A DNA stretch of 64,000 nucleotides from Streptomyces sp. NA02950 (lineage in GTDB: Bacteria > Actinomycetota > Actinomycetes > Streptomycetales > Streptomycetaceae), in contig NZ_CP054916.1 of the NCBI RefSeq assembly GCF_013364155.1, positions 4,833,001-4,897,000 of the forward strand, read 5' to 3'. How positions within the stretch are numbered: the stretch's first letter is position 1; the number at the start of each line of letters is the position of its first letter. The position numbers and the translations under genes were made by a program. Under the pieces are notes generated by a model, which was not told the origin of the DNA, did not search any database, and saw nothing but the letters and a program-made list of their open reading frames with translations. This document shows positions 51,534-58,258 of the stretch, one piece after another.

Positions 51534-52472
51534 TCATCCCTTGCGAGGGGGCATCTGCTCAGGCGTCGCCACGCAGCGGAACCCGGTGTCATCGTCGTGC
51601 ATCATGTCATTGGCGTCGTTGGAAATGGCGGGAGCTCCCCGGAACAGGGGACTCGTGAAGGCGCTGCCCCGAAGTTCGTAGCGGCCAGGCGTGGTCGCTG
51701 TTGCCAGCCATTCCCACACGTTCCCCACCATGTCGTAGACCCCGTAGGGCGAAACACCGCTGTGATATCGAGAGACGGACGTCGTGCGCTCCACGCCAGT
51801 CTCTCGTACGTTGCACTTTGCGGCGGTCTTCTGATCACCCCATGGGAAGGTGCGGCCGGTGGTGCCGCGCGCTGCCTTTTCCCACTGCTCGGCAGTCGGC
51901 AGTAACTTCCCCGCCCATGTTGCGTACGCGGACGCGTCTCGCCATGTCACGTGCACGACAGGGTGGTCGTACAAGCTGCGAGGGCACCGGCCGTTCTCCC
52001 AGTGCTCAGGTTCCGGGTGCCGGGTGGCCGCGCAGAACCGCGCATAGTCGGCATTGGTCGTCGGGAAAGTGTCGATATGGAATTCGTCCACCCACACCGG
52101 GTTGTCGTCCACCCCTGACAGAAAGATCCCTTCTGGGACGTGCGCCATGAGCTTGCCGTCACCGGGATGCTTCACGTAGTCGCCGCTGCTCGTCTGGCCC
52201 TCATCTGGCTCTATGACTGCGCGGGTGGGCACGTCGTCAGCCGCGAGGATGCCAACAAAGCGGCCTTGGGCGTCCTGGTCAGCCTTGGCGAGCAAGGTGT
52301 CCAAGGCCGCTTGGTTCACCATGCGGAGGGAAGCTTGTTCGCCGTCCGCTTCCCATCGGGAGACTATGCGATCAGATACCCCCAATTTCTCGGCGAACTC
52401 CATGAGGCTCATGCGTACGGCTTCCCGCAGAGCCTTGACCTCACGTCCGGTCCATCTCGTAACGAGTGGCAT
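51534..52472 (-). CDS. HTH-FGE (SUMF1-type) fusion protein
   Basis: 312 residues from ATG 52472. Residues 8-60 are an XRE-like helix-turn-helix (MSLMEFAEKLGVSDRIVSRW). Residues 100-310 are a formylglycine-generating-enzyme/SUMF1 fold: VWVDEFHIDTFPTTNADYAR, PVVHVTWRDASAYATWAGK, GVYDMVGNVWEWLA, and DTGFRCV at the end. The metal/cysteine pair of true FGE is not evident, so it may be a ligand-binding or EgtB-like relative rather than a sulfatase activator. It occupies the regulator position of AICE-2, where AICE-1 has XRE and Nudix. Confidence 0.87.
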   Translation of the reverse strand: MPLVTRWTGREVKALREAVRMSLMEFAEKLGVSDRIVSRWEADGEQASLRMVNQAALDTLLAKADQDAQGRFVGILAADDVPTRAVIEPDEGQTSSGDYVKHPGDGKLMAHVPEGIFLSGVDDNPVWVDEFHIDTFPTTNADYARFCAATRHPEPEHWENGRCPRSLYDHPVVHVTWRDASAYATWAGKLLPTAEQWEKAARGTTGRTFPWGDQKTAAKCNVRETGVERTTSVSRYHSGVSPYGVYDMVGNVWEWLATATTPGRYELRGSAFTSPLFRGAPAISNDANDMMHDDDTGFRCVATPEQMPPRKG

Positions 52473-52522
52473 GGGCTACCTCTGTCCTGACTCGCTCCTC
52501 ACTGAGGGACGACGGCACGCGT

Positions 52523-53308
52523 CTACAGGCGCTCGCCGGGAATGCTGGCGTAGGCGTCACGCAGCGCTGCAAGCACGGGGTGGTCCTGTGGGAACTGCAC
52601 ATCGTCGAGCGCGCTGACGGAACGCACGCCGATCGTCACGTTCGTGGCGAACGCGGCGGCCATGTTCGGGACGTCAGCGAGCCGCACCGGGGCCGTGGTT
52701 TGCCCCGGGGCGTCGAGGTTCTGGAGCAAGAGCATCGTCGTGCCAGGGAGCACGGGAGCGTCCGGCCAGATGACCGTTCCATCCTGGTCGACGAAGCCGA
52801 GGTTCCATGTGCCGCCCTCGGAGATCCGGCCGTCCGGTTCGACGAACACGGCGTCGTCGAATCCGGCGAGCTGAGCGTCACGGCGAAGCCGGAGCTGCGG
52901 ATGAAGGCCGATGTGCTTCACCTCTGCGTTGTCGCGGGTGAAGGGGAAGGACTTGGCCGTCAGAGGCGGCGGAGGCATGGCGCCCGCGGGTCGCAGATTC
53001 ACCAGAATGTGCGGGTCCTTGGCGTCGCTGGGGCGCCCCATGTCTATCCCAGGGTCGAAGACGGTGACACGAAGGCCAGCGACGCCTGTGACGCCCTCGG
53101 CTGCCTTGCGGATGTAGCTCAGCGTCTGCTCTCGGTCCAACTCGACACCAAAGACGATCCGGCAGTCCCGCACCAAGCGGTCCAGATGGAGCGACAGCCC
53201 CCGGACGGTGCCGTTCTCCATCCGCATGGATGTGAAGTGTCCGTAGTTCGTGAGGGCAAGGCTCTGGAGGTCATCGAGAGTGACGGGTTTCCCGTTGAGT
53301 TCGGCCAT
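52523..53308 (-). CDS. Class IV aminotransferase (aminodeoxychorismate lyase-like)
   Basis: 261 residues from ATG 53308. PLP fold-type IV features: the catalytic lysine in AEVKHIGLH near 130, GFDDAVFVEPDGRISEGGTWNLG near 150 (given in part), and ATNVTIGVRSVS near 225. This family includes branched-chain and D-amino-acid aminotransferases and aminodeoxychorismate lyase; the substrate is not clear. It lies 50 bp upstream of the HTH-FGE gene on the same strand and is probably co-transcribed. A palindrome at 53354-53366 lies over its promoter region. Confidence 0.87.
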   Translation of the reverse strand: MAELNGKPVTLDDLQSLALTNYGHFTSMRMENGTVRGLSLHLDRLVRDCRIVFGVELDREQTLSYIRKAAEGVTGVAGLRVTVFDPGIDMGRPSDAKDPHILVNLRPAGAMPPPPLTAKSFPFTRDNAEVKHIGLHPQLRLRRDAQLAGFDDAVFVEPDGRISEGGTWNLGFVDQDGTVIWPDAPVLPGTTMLLLQNLDAPGQTTAPVRLADVPNMAAAFATNVTIGVRSVSALDDVQFPQDHPVLAALRDAYASIPGERL

Positions 53309-53353
53309 GCAGCCAGTGTTGCAGCCCTACCGGCTGCGCCGACACCCACTTCA

Positions 53354-53366
53354 GAACTGACAGTTC
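53354..53366. promoter_or_regulatory. GAACTGACAGTTC palindrome upstream of the aminotransferase
   Basis: A 13-bp palindrome 46 bp before the aminotransferase start. A likely operator for the co-transcribed HTH-FGE regulator or another element protein. Confidence 0.45.
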
Positions 53367-53461
53367 GGATTAGTTCGGCACGGGGGCAGCGGGAGTGCGT
53401 ACTCACGGCGCGCTCGGCGGGACACGCTTACTGCATGACGACGACCACACCGCGAGAGACG

Positions 53462-53845
53462 CTAGGCGCCGGATTTCCCCTCAGTGGGGCTCACGGCCGC
53501 CTCAAGCTGCCTGACGCGCTCGGAGAGACCGGCGAGTTCGGTGGAGACGCGTGCGACCTCAGCTTGCAGGTCGGTCAGGCGCTGAGCCGCCTCACGGGGT
53601 CCGTGCTCACCGGGGGCAGTGTCGCGTACGTAGGTGCCGCTCCCCGCGACGCCTTCCACCAGGCCCTCGTCCCGGAGCTGCGTGTAGGCGTTCTGCACGG
53701 TCATCAGCGATACGCCGAGCTTCCTGGCGTAGGCCCGACCACCGGGGAGGCGGTCACCAGGGCCGAACGTCCCCGCGGCGATCTCATCTCTGATCCTGGC
53801 GGCGATTTCGCGAGCGTTGGGCTTCCTCTTCGGCTGTGAGTCCAC
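53462..53845 (-). CDS. Short GntR-family repressor of AICE-2
   Basis: 127 residues from ATG 53845. Winged helix: REIAARIRDEIAAGTFGPGD, then RKLGVSLMTVQNAYTQLRDE and VAGSGTYV. The tail is a leucine-rich coiled coil (LTDLQAEVARVSTELAGLSE). Same size and placement as the AICE-1 GntR protein, but sequence similarity is moderate. Three ACCTAGGT palindromes and a weaker fourth lie between it and the leader RNA, covering its own start region and the operon promoter, so it likely represses both. Confidence 0.88.
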   Translation of the reverse strand: MDSQPKRKPNAREIAARIRDEIAAGTFGPGDRLPGGRAYARKLGVSLMTVQNAYTQLRDEGLVEGVAGSGTYVRDTAPGEHGPREAAQRLTDLQAEVARVSTELAGLSERVRQLEAAVSPTEGKSGA

Positions 53846-53860
53846 CCCGAAAGCGTACTT

Positions 53861-53983
53861 GACCTAGGTCGTTTGAAATCCGGTCGCCCGAGTACTTGAC
53901 GGCCCATAAGTGACCTAGGTAGCTTTCTCAACAACGGCAAGCGACCTAGGTCGCTCCGCCTCTTGGGTCCTTTGACCTGGGTG
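53861..53983 (+). promoter_or_regulatory. Four GACCTAGGTC-type operators and the AICE-2 operon promoter
   Basis: GACCTAGGTC at 53861-53870 and 53943-53952, GACCTAGGTA at 53912-53921 and GACCTGGGTG at 53974-53983 are palindromic or near so. TTGACG (53896) and TAGCTT (53920) give an 18-bp-spaced promoter towards the leader RNA, with operator 2 between the boxes. The first site is 16 bp before the GntR start. Confidence 0.75.
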
Positions 53984-54039
53984 TTCGACCTGCTCAACCG
54001 CGCCCGGAAGCCCTTCACAAGGGGGTGAAAGGAAGCGCT

Positions 54040-54194
54040 CGTTCCTTGAAAACTCCATAGGTCCCAGCCAAAACCGCTGACGGGAGGTGTACGGCACGGC
54101 TGGTGGCAGACCAACGGACGGCGCGCAGAGCGTCCCCGCGGGGACGAGGGTGCAACTCCCTCCCCGTCCGCCATCCGCTCGGAGCTCCGAGCGG
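54040..54194 (+). ncRNA. Structured leader RNA of AICE-2
   Basis: Homologue of 3778-3934. boxA-like CGTTCCTTGAAAACT at 54040-54054, very close to the rRNA-spacer boxA of other bacteria. Then the CCAGCC/GGCTGG stem, and the compact tRNA-like fold: GGACGG 54116-54121 with CCGTCC 54164-54169, hairpin 54132-54145, T-arm-like 54146-54162 with loop TGCAACT. The 3' strand is followed by GCCA (54170-54173), matching a tRNA discriminator plus CCA. A perfect 20-bp palindrome (54175-54194) closes it. Differences from copy 1 lie mostly in loops and spacers; one is C122-type loss of the seventh acceptor pair. Confidence 0.7.
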
Positions 54195-54233
54195 TAAGGG
54201 CCGAACTACCCGGCCCACCTTTCCCAACGGCGC

Positions 54234-54263
54234 GCGGCTCCGGTGCTGCAACACCGGAGCCGC
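54234..54263 (+). terminator. Leader terminator or attenuator of the AICE-2 operon
   Basis: A perfect 12-bp stem (54234-54245 with 54252-54263) followed by TTT lies between the leader RNA and the first gene. A terminator at this point makes sense if boxA allows polymerase to read through. Confidence 0.65.
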
Positions 54264-54299
54264 TTTCGGGCCGTTCCACCTTGGAAGGAACCACGACCC

Positions 54300-54563
54300 A
54301 TGAACCACATCGGCACTGTTCAGGCGGTTGTTACCGCCGCCCTGCCCGACCGTGAGCCGACAGCCGCGGAGCTGGACGCGATCGAGGACGAGATGCCGCT
54401 CATCGAGGCAGAGCGGGAGCTGCTGGATGCCCAGATCGCCACCCTGGATCGCGCACCGTCCGAGCTGGACGCGCGTCGGCTGCGGCGGGCCCGACGCCGG
54501 GTGCTGGCCGCACGGCTGGCGCTGGCGAACCGGGATGAGGCGACCTTCCCGGAGGTGGCCTGA
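54300..54563 (+). CDS. Small DUF6284-like protein
   Basis: 87 residues from ATG 54300, with GGAAGGA 9 nt upstream. Helical and charged: REPTAAELDAIEDEMPLIEA, then RRLRRARRRVLAARLALANR. The pattern matches the short DUF6284-type proteins of AICE operons. The stop overlaps the next ATG (TGATG). The function is unknown; first gene of the AICE-2 transfer operon. Confidence 0.75.
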   Translation: MNHIGTVQAVVTAALPDREPTAAELDAIEDEMPLIEAERELLDAQIATLDRAPSELDARRLRRARRRVLAARLALANRDEATFPEVA

Positions 54564-54850
54564 TGGCGCAGGAGTTCACGGCGCAGATGTCCACCAGTGC
54601 TCGCGGGTGGCGCCTGTACGTGGTGTTGCTGAACACCTTCGAGGTCTGGCCGGAGCACGACTTCGGCCGTGCCGCTCCTGTGCCGACGTTCACCGAACGC
54701 GCGGCGGCGCTCACCGCGCTGGGCTACGAGTCGGTGCCGGGCGCTGAGTGGGAGTGGTGCGAGACCCCCGACATCCCCGATGACCTCTCCTCGCCGGTGT
54801 GCCTGATCGCGTCGGTCCGGGTGCGTTCATGGATGGGGGTGGGCCGGTGA
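54563..54850 (+). CDS. Small DUF6303-like protein
   Basis: 95 residues from ATG 54563, coupled by TGATG. Key segments are GWRLYVVLLNTFEVWPEHDF and AALTALGYESVPGAEWEW, the pattern of DUF6303-type proteins found in Streptomyces AICEs. Soluble, no catalytic motif. The stop overlaps the DUF2637 gene start (GTGA), so the three genes are translated as a chain. Confidence 0.75.
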   Translation: MAQEFTAQMSTSARGWRLYVVLLNTFEVWPEHDFGRAAPVPTFTERAAALTALGYESVPGAEWEWCETPDIPDDLSSPVCLIASVRVRSWMGVGR

Positions 54851-55869
54851 ACGCCGTTCAGATCCGTTCAGCCGAGCGCGCTCTCTCGGTTGGCACATGG
54901 CTGATCGTCGCGGGCGCCATGCTCTATTCGGTCCTCACCGTGACCCCGCTCGCCGCTGAGCACACCCCCGACAAGTGGGACTGGACCGCACCGATCCTGC
55001 CGCTGGTGGTAGATGCCGCGGTGGTGATCGTGGTCCGCCTGGATGCGGTGCTGGCCCGGCTGGGCGGGCATGGCGGCCGGTGGCCCGTCGCACTGCGGTG
55101 GATGACCGGCTGCATGACCCTGGCCCTGAACATCGCCGACTCCGCGCTACAGAAAGACCTGGTGGGCGTGGCCGTGCATGCGGTCGCGCCGCTGCTGCTG
55201 ATCGTGACCGCGGAAACCGGGCTGGCCTACCGGCGCGCCATCACCGCCGCCGTGACCGCGCTGGAAGCGGAGCAGCGCGCCGAGCGGGAAGCCCGCGAGA
55301 AGGCAGCGGACGAACGCCGCGAGACGGCCGAACGCCGGGCCCGTGAGGAGCGCGAGCACGCCGCGATGCTGGCGCGTGAACAGCGTGAACACGAAGCCCG
55401 CCTCGCCCGTGAGCAAGCCGAGCGGGAGGAGCGGGCCCGCCGCGAGGAACGTGAGCGAGCCGAAGCCCGCGAACGGGCCGAGCGCGAGGACCGTGAGCGC
55501 CGTGAACATGAGCGTGAACAGCGCGAGCGGGAGCGTGAACGCCTTGAACGCGAGGCCGCCCAACGCCGCGAGAACGAGCGCCGCGAGCGGGAAGCCGCCG
55601 CGCGTCGTGAACAGCGGGAGCGCGAGGAACGGGCCGAGCGTGAACGCGCCGCGCTGCTGGCCGCCGGGCCCGCGACGGAGAAGTTCCCCGAGGACCGGGC
55701 CCGCGCGACCGTTCAGGCCGCATTCGAAGCAGGGCTCGCGGTGCGGGCCGCTGCCGAGCTGTGCGGCTGGTCGGTCGGCTGGGTCTCCACCCGCTACCAG
55801 GAACTGCGCGACGTCGGACACCCCAGCGCACCTCCCGCAGGTCGTGCTCTGGAAGGAGCCCGGGCGTGA
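54847..55869 (+). CDS. DUF2637-type membrane protein with long charged helix
   Basis: 340 residues from GTG 54847. Four membrane helices in the first 135 residues (WLIVAGAMLYSVL, LPLVVDAAVVIVV and others) are followed by about 145 residues of almost pure Glu, Arg and Ala (REEREHAAMLAREQREHEAR), a predicted single alpha-helix or coiled coil. A C-terminal helix-turn-helix-like part (AAFEAGLAVRAAAELCGWSV) ends it. The AICE-1 relative lacks the long helix. A helix of this length could span about 20 nm and act as a spacer or clamp between membrane and DNA. Confidence 0.82.
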   Translation: MNAVQIRSAERALSVGTWLIVAGAMLYSVLTVTPLAAEHTPDKWDWTAPILPLVVDAAVVIVVRLDAVLARLGGHGGRWPVALRWMTGCMTLALNIADSALQKDLVGVAVHAVAPLLLIVTAETGLAYRRAITAAVTALEAEQRAEREAREKAADERRETAERRAREEREHAAMLAREQREHEARLAREQAEREERARREERERAEARERAEREDRERREHEREQRERERERLEREAAQRRENERREREAAARREQREREERAERERAALLAAGPATEKFPEDRARATVQAAFEAGLAVRAAAELCGWSVGWVSTRYQELRDVGHPSAPPAGRALEGARA

Positions 55870-55931
55870 AGCCCGCTGACCTGCTGCTCCGCATGGCGTG
55901 GCGGGCCATCTACCACCGATTGGCACCCTGA
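55866..55931 (+). CDS. 21-residue mini-protein linking two genes
   Basis: GTG 55866 overlaps the DUF2637 stop (GTGA) and the 21-codon frame MKPADLLLRMAWRAIYHRLA-P ends in a TGATG overlap with the RRQRL gene. An amphipathic, basic helix is predicted. It may serve translational coupling, or be a small membrane-active peptide. It is too short for most gene finders. Confidence 0.6.
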   Translation: MKPADLLLRMAWRAIYHRLAP

Positions 55932-56266
55932 TGGGCACGCTGCCCGTCCACCGATGGCGCCTGGCACCGGACGGGCTGGCCACCCGCCGTCAACTGCGCG
56001 CGATGGACCTGCGCCCCGGCGGACAGGACGTCGCCGCAGAACTCCAGCGCCCCCGGCGCCGCCGCGGCCCGCTGGTCGCCTACCTGTACCGCATCGACCG
56101 CGCAAAGCCGGTCCGGCCGATGACCCCGGCGCGGTGGGCGGCGCTGGCCAAGGCGAACACGGCCCGCCGCACCTGCCCGCAGTGCCGCACGGACGCCGGA
56201 TACGTCATCCCGCCCAAGCTCGGCATGTGCGTGCCCTGCGCCAACCCCACCGCTCTCGCTGCCTGA
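55931..56266 (+). CDS. RRQRL-motif zinc-binding protein of AICE-2
   Basis: 111 residues from ATG 55931. LAPDGLATRRQLRAMDLRPG and the zinc pairs CPQC and CVPC match the AICE-1 protein at 6573-6941, and KPVRPMTPARWAALAKANTA is also shared. Conserved in both elements between the DUF2637 gene and traB, so it is likely part of the transfer machinery. No activity is known. Confidence 0.82.
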   Translation: MGTLPVHRWRLAPDGLATRRQLRAMDLRPGGQDVAAELQRPRRRRGPLVAYLYRIDRAKPVRPMTPARWAALAKANTARRTCPQCRTDAGYVIPPKLGMCVPCANPTALAA

Positions 56267-56294
56267 TCACTTCACTCCTCAAGGAGAAACCACA

Positions 56295-56549
56295 GTGACC
56301 ACCCAGACTCAGCAGACCACCGGCCCGGCCGCTCAGCAGCAGGGCACCCACCACTTCGTCCTGACCCTCCAGATGCCGCAGCCCGATCAGGGCTTCGTCA
56401 CGGCGACGTTCGCTGGCACCTTCACGCCCCGTCCCGGCGACACCCGGGCCGACAGCTATGAGCTGATGCGCGAACAGATCACGCAGGCGCACCCGCACCT
56501 GGAGCGGGCCAATGTCCTGTTCTTCTCGCTGGAGCGCAACCAGCTCTGA
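56295..56549 (+). CDS. Hypothetical 84-residue protein of AICE-2
   Basis: GTG 56295 follows AAGGAG. A Gln/Thr-rich start (TTQTQQTTGPAAQQQ) leads into a small beta/alpha fold (HFVLTLQMPQPDQGFVTATF, YELMREQITQAHPHLE). Soluble. Similar short proteins occur in AICE operons before traB; no named family is recognised. Confidence 0.7.
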   Translation: MTTQTQQTTGPAAQQQGTHHFVLTLQMPQPDQGFVTATFAGTFTPRPGDTRADSYELMREQITQAHPHLERANVLFFSLERNQL

Positions 56550-56652
56550 GCAGCGAGCACGAACCGATTCACCCGGCGCGGCCCCATGCGGCCTGGCAGC
56601 TCGTGGGCCGCGCCGGTCCCCTTCCCGATCCTTCGAGTTGGAGGACTCCAGC

Positions 56653-58257
56653 ATGACCGAGACCACTACGGAAGCGGTAGCGGCCCCACAGGCCGCTGTC
56701 GCGCCGCCGGTCGAGAAACCGCCCGAGCCGACACCGACCCCGGCCCCGAGCGCGTCTGGTGTGGAGCACACGCCGGGCGGGTGGCCGGTGGTGCCGCTGG
56801 CGCTGACCGGCACGAACACCACCATCGGCGCGATAGCGTCCGCCGGTCTGGCCGGTGGCCCGGTCGGCGCCGCGGCTGCTGCGGCCGGTGCCCTGCTCGT
56901 GGGCGGCATCGCCGCCGCCCGCACCAGCCGGAAGGACAAGGCCAACGCCCCCCGCTCCACCAGCCGCACGAACGCGCCGGTCAAGCCCGGCGCGCGCGGC
57001 CACCGCCCGGGAAGTGCCGGCAGAATTCCCTCACTGGGCCGCGGCTCTGGCCGTGGCGGGGCGGCATCCGGCACCCGCAGTGGCCCGGGGCGGTCGAAGT
57101 CGTCCCGCCACCAGGGGCGTTCGGCCGCTGCCTTCACTGGTGCCGGACCGGGCCGCAAGGCTTCCCCTTCCAGCGGTACCGGCCGGAAGCACAACGACGG
57201 TGCCACGGCCCGACCCGGGTTCGGTGCAGGCAGCCGCGGCAGTGCCGGACGCGTCGGCCAGGTGCGGGCGCTGCGTCAGGCTCGACGCGATCAGGCCCCG
57301 ACGCGAGGTGCTGCCCGCCGGGAGACGACGCAGGCGCGGCGGGATGTGGCCGATGCCCGGCGCGCGGCCAAGGCCGCGGCCCGCACCAACACCGCTGGAT
57401 CGCGGGGCGCGTTGGGCCGGGCTGCGGCGCGGGGTGCGGGCCTTGCCGGGCGGGCGCGGGACACGGCCGTCAACCGGGCCCGGGCCGCCCGGGACCGCCG
57501 CACCCGTGACCGGCTGGAGGGCGCCCGGAATGCGGTGCGCCATGCTCCGGCCCGTCGCCGGGCCCGGTCGGCACTGTGGCGGTCCGCGGCCCGCATGCAC
57601 GGTCGTCGTCTGCTGGCCGCTGCCCTGGCCGCCCCGCTCGGTGTGCTGGGGATGCTGACCACGCCGCTCGGTCGCAAGCTCGGTTGGCGGTGGCTCCAGC
57701 ACCCCGGACGGCGCCTGTACCGGCGGCTGATGGACCACGCGCACCAGGCGCGGGACGAGCGGGATGAGCAGATCCGCCAGCAGTTGGCCGCCGAGGAGGC
57801 CGAGGCCGACGCGGCAGCCGAGCAGGACCCGAACGAGATCGGGGACCGCGTCGAGCGGCCCACCCACCTGGTGCCCAACACCACCACCCCGTCTGACCTG
57901 GAGGTCATTGACGTGTCCGGTTTCAAGTTCGCTGAGGCCGCTGCCGAGATGGAGAACGCAGCCCGCTCCTACGACCCTGACGGGAACATGGAAGTCCTGG
58001 CCATGATTGAGGGACTTCCCCAGGCCATGCAGTCGATCGCCAACACCTTCCGCATCCTGGCCGAACGCTCGGATGAGGAATTCGCCTTCGAAAAGGACGT
58101 CGCCGCTGGCTTCGACGACATCCACCGCACCCTTCTGAACGCGGTCGATGCGTCCGAAACCCTCGTGCCCCTGTTCCGCAGCGTGCACGAGCAGGACATC
58201 GCCCGCCACGAGGACCCCCGCAACGGGTCCGAGGCCGAGAAGGGCTGGAACGTCTGA
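56653..58257 (+). CDS. Large Arg/Ala-rich membrane protein of AICE-2
   Basis: 534 residues from ATG 56653, 8 nt after GGAGG; the longer open frame upstream overlaps another gene and is rejected. Acidic Pro/Ala start (1-45), a hydrophobic Gly/Ala segment (55-95), and a basic low-complexity part (100-290) rich in Ser, Gly and Arg. A membrane helix near 320-340 and an acidic helical C-terminus follow. The basic part could hold DNA close to the membrane. It precedes TraB directly, so it may be a transfer partner. No homologous family is recognised. Confidence 0.72.
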   Translation: MTETTTEAVAAPQAAVAPPVEKPPEPTPTPAPSASGVEHTPGGWPVVPLALTGTNTTIGAIASAGLAGGPVGAAAAAAGALLVGGIAAARTSRKDKANAPRSTSRTNAPVKPGARGHRPGSAGRIPSLGRGSGRGGAASGTRSGPGRSKSSRHQGRSAAAFTGAGPGRKASPSSGTGRKHNDGATARPGFGAGSRGSAGRVGQVRALRQARRDQAPTRGAARRETTQARRDVADARRAAKAAARTNTAGSRGALGRAAARGAGLAGRARDTAVNRARAARDRRTRDRLEGARNAVRHAPARRRARSALWRSAARMHGRRLLAAALAAPLGVLGMLTTPLGRKLGWRWLQHPGRRLYRRLMDHAHQARDERDEQIRQQLAAEEAEADAAAEQDPNEIGDRVERPTHLVPNTTTPSDLEVIDVSGFKFAEAAAEMENAARSYDPDGNMEVLAMIEGLPQAMQSIANTFRILAERSDEEFAFEKDVAAGFDDIHRTLLNAVDASETLVPLFRSVHEQDIARHEDPRNGSEAEKGWNV

Positions 58258-58258
58258 G

